DNA from: Nematostella vectensis | Taxonomy: Eukaryota > Cnidaria > Anthozoa > Actiniaria > Edwardsiidae | Assembly: GCF_932526225.1 (NCBI RefSeq) | Contig: NC_064048.1 | Location: 4,749,627-4,813,626, forward strand | DNA length: 64,000 nt | Direction: 5' to 3' | Shown: positions 57,401 through 64,000 of the stretch, one piece after another | Layout: each line of letters starts with the position of its first letter | How positions within the stretch are numbered: position 1 is the first letter of the stretch | The notes under the pieces: model-generated | Told to the model about the DNA's origin: nothing | Databases searched by the model: none | What the model saw: only the letters and a program-made list of their open reading frames with translations | Position numbers and translations under genes: made by a program

Positions 57401-59091
57401 CGTCTTTGTTTATTATGACATTTATTTATTTTTACACCCAAGCCATCTTTAAGATCATATTTGATGGATATCTTCGGAATTATTCCTAAAAACACAAAAA
57501 TTACCGTGTTACAGGTCGGTATTTGGAGGGAATAAAATTCAGAGACGCCTTAGCGATAGCGACAGTGATGATGAAAACAATAGCAACGACTCTGCGAACA
57601 TGTCGTCTTCCGCACTGACAGGCAGAAAGCGTGCAACGGACATACTAACCGAGGTAAAAATGAAACGGACCCTTTTAGGGACAAAGTAGCTCTTCGTATG
57701 ATGCATCTTATTTTTGTTATCCTTTATTTGTTATTACTTAGCATTTCTAAATCAGGCGCGTACATAGGGTAGGTGCGCAAGCTGTGCCCTTACTCCACCC
57801 CCCTTGGCTGCAAAAAAGTGGGTCATTTCTTATTAAAGCCACATTGTCACAGTTTACTTCCGGTCGATCACGTAACAACCTCCGATGATTTTTTAACGGA
57901 AAACGCGAAAAAAAAATATTGAAAGCAGTGTGACTATTGGAAGTATCTTTGAGAATGTGATTGAAGATTTAGAGCCGATGGCCTGTTAAATATCTCTAAT
58001 CCTAATAGATTTTTTTTGCCTTTTAACGGTTGAGCTTTCCGTCGGACCTTGATACACGCCTGTAAATAATCCACATTAAGGGACAAACCATTTGATGTCT
58101 GCATTATCTGTTTACTGTAGCTCACTTGGTCATACACTTAATATATAGAATTACCATAGGGTTTCAACTCTTAGCATAGCGCACAGGAAAACTACTATTC
58201 AATAGTGCAAAACGATTAAGTAATTATTCATGCAAGAAGGAACTAAGGTCCCATAGTTCTGTGGCAAATAGCTTTCCCCATATAGGATCTTTCTATACAA
58301 AACATACTGGTAATAACATGTAGAATATAGTAAGATTTTGAGGAATTTATGTGGAAAATGTGCTCCCTAATATATCTAACCCTTACTTATTGGCGATTTT
58401 CTGTTTTGAACCAGTCAGATGGAGCAGGGACAATAGTTTTTTTTCTTTTTTAATTTTAACAAGGTTCCCCACATCAACTTTCTCTAATAAACCATATTAC
58501 AAAAACAATAATAATAATAATTCCTTACAATAAATATAAAAAAGAAACATCTTATAAATAATGAAATCTTGTTTTAAGTGAAACTTATGCTTGAATTCCG
58601 TATTTCTAGTATTAACAAAGACATTTTTTACATGCCAGTGTGCATTTTGCATTTCATTAATTTTTCACGGTTACCTCTCAGCTGGACCGTTCCTTTACTA
58701 TGTGATCCTGTCCACTCGCACCTAAAATTGATCTTTTATATTTCTTTAGGGCGAGAAAGAAGCCATGTCCTCTGAGCCGATAACTAAGAAAGCCAAGCCA
58801 GTCTGGGAACAAAGTGTCGGCAACCTAAGCAACAAAACGTCCCTCTCCTCCCTGGTAAAGGTCAAGAAAGCTTCCAGCACCCCACTTGCAAAGTCAACAG
58901 CCTCTGCATTTAATCCGAGTGAAGGAGAAAACAAGAATACTTCACAGCTCGTCAAACCGGTAAAACCAGTCGAACAGAGTAATAGTACTCAGCAGAGTAA
59001 TAGAACTCAGCAATCGAATTCGGGTCAGACATTAGGCGCCAACTCGCTTGGCATGCTGGGAGATTATGGCAGCAGTGAGGAGTCAGATTGA
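48424..59091 (+). CDS. YJU2: Splicing factor YJU2 (CCDC94, CWC16 family)
   Basis: A nuclear protein of the NineTeen-associated spliceosome that promotes the first catalytic step. Nine exons join in phase: 48424-48447, 49471-49571, 49781-49835, 50778-50867, 51344-51478, 51980-52073, 57168-57255, 57515-57653, 58750-59091, 355 residues. The N-terminus begins [17 protein letters not shown], the highly conserved family start, and this fixes the start codon. Zinc-binding Cys are C43, C46, C80 and C83 (CTTC and CPRC). [20 protein letters not shown] is followed by a charged helix, [14 protein letters not shown], and a long coiled-coil-like segment with Glu/Gln/Lys. The C-terminus is Ser-rich and basic, ending [10 protein letters not shown]. 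Intron 6 contains a whole LINE in the sense direction. The start lies back to back with the tentative first exon of the Dok-like gene. An AATAAA is present 204 bp after the stop. All exon ends use GT-AG. Confidence 0.97.
48722..48967. repeat. Direct duplication of about 120 bp in YJU2 intron 1
   Basis: Two adjacent copies, 48722-48841 and 48842-48967, both starting GACTCCCACTAAGG and containing CTTTCTGTTTCGATTGTGTT and AACTGTGTAGGAGCAGACT. They are almost identical apart from the T-run length and one or two substitutions, so the event is recent. Confidence 0.9.
52218..56117 (+). mobile_element. Full-length LINE (non-LTR retrotransposon)
   Basis: About 3.9 kb inserted in YJU2 intron 6. A 9-bp direct repeat GTTGTTTAC flanks it (52209-52217 and 56118-56126), the expected target-site duplication. 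Its 3' end is three TTCTAAG-type repeats and not poly-A, a tail typical of CR1/L2-like elements. One long ORF encodes PHD finger, endonuclease and reverse transcriptase (separate entry). No frame breaks are seen, so it is recent and may be competent. The clade is my inference from domain order and tail. Confidence 0.88.
52766..56041 (+). CDS. LINE protein: 2A-like motif, PHD, APE endonuclease, RT
   Basis: Non-LTR retrotransposon polyprotein. The frame is open from 52505, but I prefer Met 52766 (1091 residues) because it directly precedes [11 protein letters not shown], the position of a 2A-like NPGP motif before the zinc finger in related LINEs. Domains in order: a PHD-type finger with paired Cys (CSAC, CDEC, HAKC, CSSC); an APE-like endonuclease ([35 protein letters not shown]); and a reverse transcriptase with [54 protein letters not shown] and the catalytic FADDT, followed by a thumb and a C-terminal Cys-poor region. 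The catalytic Asp pair is present. There are no internal stops. The endonuclease would nick target DNA and the RT would copy the element's RNA at the nick. Confidence 0.92.
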   Translation: MASDCSLLNPGPVKYPCSACTKPTKSNQRAICCDECGQWTHAKCISMSYNSYLRYSNNPNLTWICSSCLSPNFSTRHALEDLSIAGRNSFAALGSLDSNERSPDSSLEMSSSETFEFPPGRVRSSTPLRNAPPNQRRAKLRCMEINCNSIQSSDRAAVFASIIATHDPDIILGCESKLSPDDPTYSSFPTEYTVFRKERRDTGGGGVFIAVKSGISAFERQDLTTNSEDESLWVSIQLAKTKSLHICSFYRPPDSPSIRLDYLSESLFKLFHSNKKSHPNIVVSGDFNCGDINWKCDLPEVTSHATASLMHKLLDMIRDHALTQYVTVPTRPASLKTLDLVLSSVPSLVSHVQVKAGMSDHDIVLFDINVKPRKSTRPPHKVYLYHKADMEALREDILSRTTEFLDQCTHNNLEENWSSFKNILIDAIDRHVPWKMTRAKPSLPWISRSIKRQMRKRDRLFKKAKRSCVKLSAAWVHYRHQRNKVVNLVKASHRIYLDSVIGGSLHENPKRFWSYVKQARCENIGIPTLRSGDSLYISDSDKAEVLNTFFQSVFTQDNGILPNSTPSVSNIKDISDMEFFQPGVEKLLAQLDSSKSPGPDGISPRCLKELSKEVSGMLTVIFQQSYNIGALPNDWLTAMVVPVYKKSNKADPANYRPISLTCLCCKTMEHIVLSHLNKHLSRFNILSNAQHGFRQGLSCETQLVLTFHDWATVLNKHGQVDALLLDFSKAFDKVSYPKLIHKLSRYGIKGNTLTWISAFLHNRSQFVTVNGSHSATCRVTSGVPQGSVLGPTLFLLFINDIAESSNSRLRLFADDTVVYREINTEQDHHVLQADLNNLINWASDWQMSYNVTKCHLLRVTNKRKPSECTYYAESAALSQVPQCDYLGIKCNKSLRWGDHCTKITSKASKTLGLLRRTLRPCSKEVKERAYLALVRPSLEYASSAWSPYTDSDVNRLEQVQKNAARFVCSDYRITTSTSQLVKTLGWDTLEDRRLRNQSTLLYKFHNNLIHCQPPDDLRRNENIRSSRRHSRTYHQLQANILAFNYSFFPRTIRTWNLLPAEVVNAADLPSFKSALAPAISELKVPSHLRRL
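56430..56590. repeat. Short repeats of a TTACCGGG-type phrase
   Basis: AAGTTACCGGG, AAGTTACTGGG, TTTACCGGG and CTTACCGGGTGAC recur at short intervals in YJU2 intron 6, just after the LINE. No function is apparent. Confidence 0.5.
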
Positions 59092-59294
59092 ACATACCGA
59101 CCACGGTCTTACTTCCGCTTGCAATGCGCATGCGTATGAAATACTTCCTCGACCATTCTTCGGCGACTCCTCGCGATTTGATCGTGCAGTTCCTCGGTCC
59201 TACCTCGCCGGCAGTTCCTCGGTATTCAATCGGATAATTCTTTTTTTGTCGTACATGTACGCAAATACGCCATATCCTGCTAAAACCTTTTACA

Positions 59295-59300
59295 AATAAA
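59295..59300 (+). other. Candidate polyadenylation signal of YJU2
   Basis: AATAAA 204 bp after the YJU2 stop. A second AATAAA lies near 59357. Either could define the transcript end. Confidence 0.5.
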
Positions 59301-59399
59301 TTTATTTTATCTTTATAAACAACTCAAGCCTTCTATGTTGTAAATAGAAATGGGAAAATAAAGCCTTCGATTTTATCTTTCTCTTTGTAATGTTACATC

Positions 59400-60130
59400 C
59401 GTACCACCCCCATATGTCACATGATTTCGTACAAGTCGCCTATTGTTCTAGAATAAATTGGAGTTGAATTGGTTTTAAGGTACAGAAAAATCGAGCAGCA
59501 AAATCGTACAAATTTTGTGCGGCAGCATTTGCAAAAAAAAGTTCGAAGGCGATGTTGCTTGCTTGATGTTTTACTACCGGCGCACCAACTTTTGTCCTAG
59601 CAAAAGATAGACTTGTTCTTGCTGTTGATCCGGCATCGTTTTTCTTTGTGACACTGATGTGTGACTTTGACGTTCAACCAATCACAAACGCTTATGCAAC
59701 TTCTTGCGTATGCCTGACGTCACTTTACAAGTTGGGTTGATGTAGAAATACGGGCAGATTCTCCGAGTTTTGCTGCAAAAAGTAGAACCATTTACTTTCT
59801 GCATCAAACTTGTTCAACTCGCAACAACAACAAAAATGCTGCGACAAAAATGGTTCGCTGGAAGTAAAACGCTCAACGTCAATTGCCAAAAAAGTTGTAC
59901 GTTGTACGATTTTGCTGGCTTTGCCGTTCCATGTCCACTGGAGACAGTTACTGATCTCTAGAATTATCTGATAGCCAAATTCTGATTTTTTTTTTCTAGA
60001 AAGTTTTAGCAGAAGCACGCGCGAACATTCATCGCAATACATGACGTCATAAAAGTCAATCAAATTAGTCAAATCAAAGCCGTTCATTTTCCCGAGAGAT
60101 GTGTTGTTCGCCGTAGCGCCCTGTGGCGCG
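59400..60130. other. No gene recognised
   Basis: Intergenic sequence between YJU2 and the secreted-protein gene. The plus- and minus-strand short ORFs at 59725-60087 have no recognised domain. The segment just before 60133 probably holds the promoter or 5' UTR of the next gene. Confidence 0.5.
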
Positions 60131-60132
60131 AC

Positions 60133-63100
60133 ATGCGGTGGAAATGTTTGATTTTATTTCTGATAACTTTGTCATGTTTAGTATCCCCTACCAGAAGTAA
60201 CGTAGTTGAAGGTAAGTGTTGAATAATGAGACTTTCCTAACTGCTGGAATAATGACAACGGACTTTTATTGCCGTTGCTTCTCATCTCACTGAAGCCACA
60301 TGAAAAAATGGAGTAAAGATCAACCTAAGGTTGAAATGGTTAAAACTTTTAATCAACAATTTTTTTAACAGTTTTGAGCAGTTTCGTGCGTTTGTCACCT
60401 TGGCAACAAACGTTTCTTGTAATAACATTCTATAACGCGCGCGGAAATGTGTTGCATTTTGATTTTGAAAAAAGTTGATTTAAAACACAGGCAGCCCAAG
60501 CATATTATATGTTATTTGACCTTCAAAATTCAAAATTGTGTATTTATGAAGCCGAAATGCTTCAAACTCGGTCGAGTAATAAACAACACAACAAGTGAGT
60601 CATTTTATTCATAAATACACAATTTTGAAGATTTTGAATTTTGACCGACAAATTACATCTTATATATATATAATGAGCTTGGGCTGCCTGTGTGTAAAGT
60701 AGAGCAAAATGTGTATCCCAGACGAAAAAGTTTACCCGTAATGTGTTGCAAGCGCGCGAGTCAATCAGCTCGTATAAACAATTCAACACATTTCACAGCC
60801 AATCAGAGCGTGTGTAAGTATTAAACAATAAAATTCAAAGCGGAGTCCAAATCATGCAACTCCATCTTCATACAGCAGCCAATAAGAACGCGCATTATTA
60901 TTTGAGTATAGGATTATATCAGTGACCCGTGGTTACCTTTGTTATTATAACAAGGTCAAAATGTGAGTGTCACCAATTCATCGGAGCAAGACCCAAGGTA
61001 TCGCGTCCCTACCTTACGCGTCCCACAAACACAAGACCCGCCAACCAGTCCTCATCCCTTGACGCCAGAGAATGTAGGAGAACAAAACAATGACACAGCC
61101 TTTCATACTACACAGCCATCAACGGCAGAAAGGTCTCCCTTGCATTATGCAGGTAATTTCCAGAAAAGATCGACCCCCCCCCACCCACCCTTCCATCCCT
61201 TGCCAGGTCCTGGTTGATGATAATAATTATGGTGATGGTGATACAGGGTGATAGAGATAATGAAGTCGGTTCCGTTGTTCGTCCCAAAGCTGTGCGACAG
61301 ACATGAGTCGTATGGTTGTTGCCCGTGGAGCCTTCTAAAGCCTTTGCTGTGACTATAAACCATGTTGTATTAGCCTCCTTGTAATTCTGCATGCCAACTG
61401 CAAGGAATGAAATGAGCCACCTAATTTATTAAATTTTAAACAAAGCCAATTTCCAATTTTAGGTGCCAAGTTGTTGGGCGTCATTCTAAGTGCCGCTAAA
61501 ACTCTCACTGACTATTTCCCGGGTCTCGTCAACAACGTTCCTGAACCGCTAGTAAACATCACTTCCACTCAAACCAGCCCAACCTCGCAAACGCATAGCA
61601 ACTCTTCATCACCGCAACACGGAGGAAATACATCACAGATACAAATCTATCCTTCTAATACGCCTGCTATTGCACACGAGATTTTACCTTCAAGACAAAG
61701 TCCGTCCTTAGAAACTTCACATCGTGAATCGGCAGTTCCCCCGAGGCAAAGACTGCTACCGTACCAGGCAACTGCTTTGTCACAGAAAGAACCAATCTTG
61801 CCACCATTGGAAGAAGCGTTTTCTGAAAAATCATCAGTCTCCCTGCCGGAAGCAGTACCGTCTGATACCCTGCCAATACCTCCGAAAGAAAATTCCTATA
61901 CAGCTCCTCAATATGACGGAGAAAGTAACAGACAACTAAGAAATGATACCTCGAGGTTATTGGGGCAGAACTTGTCAATTCTAAAAACACCGAAAGTACT
62001 TTCATCTGAGACGTATGCCCGCGCTCAACAAATGCCTGCCTTACCATCGACAGAACGACCTTTAGCTGAAACTTCTATAGCACATCAGAAACCTGGCTTA
62101 TTGCAACCACAAAGTTTACCACTCTATAATCCTTCTGTGACACGGGAGAATTCAACACCAATAGAAGGTCATATATACGGAAGATCAGCGGTGAAACATC
62201 AAGAACCAGGATTGGTGCAAGCATTGGCAACCTCAAGTTACATCTCTCCTCAAATAGATGGAGCAAGAACAAAGGAACAGAATAATGGTTCCTTGATAAT
62301 GGGAGAAAATTTAATAATACCGCAAACATCTCAGCCTGACACCCCGGATGTATTACACCAAGACCTAGCACTAGGGCATGCACAAGAAATGTCGCCTTCC
62401 ACCCCAACTACAAAACAGAAAGTGCAAGTGTTACAACCTGTAGAAAGTCATTTATCGAGAGAATCAGCTCTCTCACAGCTTGAACCAGTAAGAACACCAA
62501 CAAATCCACTGCCGAAGGATAACCTTGCTGCGTCACAACGAACTCAAGCAAGTGAAAACACGTTAGAACCCTTTGGGAGACAGACAGAAGCACACGTGGA
62601 CACGTCAATGGTAGCAAACAACCAAATACTTCTCGAAACACCTACGGCGCAACAAGAAGCAGTTCCAGATCCAGTTGAAAGACTGTCGTCTAAAATTGAT
62701 AACACTTATCAAACTGATGTTACAGATTCAACAAAACAAGCCATTGCCACGTCACGATCATCCATTGCACAGCCGTCTGTTCGCAGCGATGCATTGAAGA
62801 CTGATGTCTCAGATAAGCAATCGAGCCTCGAAGGATATAGATCAATGAAGAGCTCACAATCTCAACAGACTGGTGCTAGGGAGGAGGCCAAGAAAGTGGC
62901 AATGCATGACTCAGTAATTGATAAATTGAGCGCTGTGGAAGTGCAAAACCGTATCTCGGACAGTGCCCCGGGAAGCGTTCCGGACATCGGACGGGCAGGG
63001 AAGATTGCCAGTCTCAGTCAACTAAACCTTCCCAACCAGCCCGATGGTAAAGCCACTACTACCGGACAGCTAGGGACTGGTCCGGACACCCGAATTCGTC

Positions 63101-63693
63101 GCTCTGTTGCGGACATCACGGACGATATACTGTGGGACAAGAACCAGGACATTGATATCTCTGGCGAAGGAAAGATAAAGACAAGTGTAAGTATAGGAGT
63201 GGACCCGGAAATGGATCTGGGAGAGGATAATGGAGATATAACACAGCTACCTGAATTGCATCAAGACTTCGACTCTTCTGGTGATAAGATTACTAAACTA
63301 GACTCAGATGTAAAATTTGGAACAGAATCAGAGGCGGACTCCGAACTGGATTTCGATATAGATGGTGGAATAACTGACCAGACAGATTCTAAGGAAGGTA
63401 GTCAACCAACATATGGCCGTCAGTACTGGCCGACCGTCCCAAATAACATGCCTACCACACTGCACGACCAAACTACGCCACGTGGCCTACTCACTGAGCT
63501 AAATGCAAGCGTTGACATGACATCAGCACCGAAGCTTAACCTCTCAGGGGTGGTAAACGTGGAAAATACGAGTACTGGCACGACTGAGGGAGTGCCTCCA
63601 GGGGAGCATTACATCACACGCGACCCAGAGGTATATGGTGTGCAGCTGAACAGAAGCCGCAGAAACACAGGTACGTACGCGAACTACCGCTAA
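60133..63693 (+). CDS. Secreted Ser/Thr/Pro-rich protein with acidic C-terminus
   Basis: Three exons join in phase: 60133-60211, 60955-61152, 61463-63693. Exon 1 encodes a signal peptide (MRWKCLILFLITLSCLVSP). The rest, about 800 residues, is low in Cys and rich in Ser, Thr, Pro and Gln, suggesting an extended, possibly O-glycosylated chain. Internal repeats are visible: YTAPQYDGESN with LGQNLSILKT is echoed by YISPQIDGART with MGENLIIPQT, and HQKPGLLQ by HQEPGLVQ. From about 63100 the sequence turns acidic (DISGEGK, MDLGEDNGDI, ESEADSELDFDIDGG). Possible dibasic cleavage sites occur at IRRS and SRRN. A good donor (GTACGT) at 63671 means the last exon may be spliced to one beyond the window instead of ending at 63693. 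I do not recognise the family. Surface or matrix location is inferred only from the signal peptide. Confidence 0.65.
60485..60693. repeat. Foldback element with perfect 17-bp ends
   Basis: ACACAGGCAGCCCAAGC at 60485-60501 is exactly inverted at 60677-60693. Longer imperfect arms include TTCAAAATTCAAAATTGTG with TATTTATGAA, against TTCATAAATACACAATTTTG. It lies in intron 1 of the secreted-protein gene. Confidence 0.85.
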
Positions 63694-63759
63694 GATGAGC
63701 TTCTAAAAGAGTCAGTCTTTTAGTATGCACGAATCACAGTTTTTATACAAAAAAACTTG

Positions 63760-63960
63760 TAACTTAAGCCTCTATCAAACGGAGATAACAGTTTATAAGA
63801 GTTTCATGTCCGTTTGACCGTGCACTCTCACGCACTCCCATCGACCTTCACCAACTCTCATTCACTACAGTAAACTATTCAAATTCGACATGAGAGTTGA
63901 TGAAAAGTTGTCACTGTTTGATCGCGTAAATGAGTTAATGAAGGTATTTCAATCAGCAGT
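63760..63960. repeat. Possible foldback at window edge
   Basis: TATCAAACGGAGATAACAG and ACTCTCACGCACTCCCATCG-like phrases pair imperfectly with GACATGAGAGTTGATGAAAA and TGTTTGATCGCG. It may be a MITE, but the copy is weak. Confidence 0.3.
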
Positions 63961-64000
63961 TTCACAAAAAAAAATGAAATTTAATGTGAAATTACCGGTT

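Noticed and set aside
61667-62641. Minus-strand ORFs of 77-126 residues
   Set aside because: Shadows of the large exon of the secreted-protein gene.

Overview
This is eukaryotic, metazoan DNA: genes are split by GT-AG introns, intergenic sequence is AT-rich, and there are many foldback repeats, minisatellites and decayed transposons. The gene set points to a cnidarian, most likely an anthozoan (sea anemone or coral). It includes a CatSper sperm-channel subunit, a protein resembling the skeletal aspartic acid-rich (SAARP/CARP) family of anthozoans, intronless neuropeptide-type GPCRs, and a PHD-EN-RT LINE with a 2A-like NPGP motif. The assignment comes from recognised families, not from a database search.

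Layout. 1-5.6 kb: no gene seen; diverged tandem duplications and a C-rich foldback. 5.7-12 kb: two convergent, related rhodopsin-type GPCRs. The first (5764-6963, +) has an in-frame TGA in TM5 and altered DRY and NPxxY motifs; the second (11911-10721, -) looks intact. Between and beyond them lie several minisatellites. 14.9-22.4 kb (-): a ten-exon CatSper pore subunit, closest in my reading to CatSper1, with a 1.4 kb array of a 34-bp repeat in an intron. 23.4-25.6 kb (-): the 3' part of a GPI-anchored-looking SAARP-like gene with an in-frame TAG. 26-37 kb: no conserved host gene seen; a dispersed repeat family, a small orphan ORF at 30.8 kb, and a decayed Mutator-like transposase (31.9-33.9 kb) with another repeat inserted in it.

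37.2-48.4 kb (-): a large adaptor gene with a PH domain, an IRS-type PTB domain and a long tail rich in proline and tyrosine motifs (Dok-like). Its introns hold MITE-like foldbacks, a 97-bp tandem repeat and duplicated copies of one exon's 3' end. 48.4-59.1 kb (+): the splicing factor YJU2 (CCDC94), nine exons that join in phase to give 355 residues. Its intron 6 contains an apparently full-length LINE (52218-56117) bounded by a 9-bp direct repeat. 60.1-63.7 kb (+): a secreted Ser/Thr/Pro/Gln-rich protein with internal repeats and an acidic C-terminal region, possibly running past the window.

How the genes relate: I see no operon-like or shared-pathway logic. YJU2 and the Dok-like gene are head-to-head, and their proposed first coding exons lie back to back, so their 5' transcripts would overlap. 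CatSper and the SAARP-like gene are in tandem on the minus strand. Exon boundaries come from reading splice sites and checking phase; one Dok-like junction (exon 3 to 4) does not close in phase.
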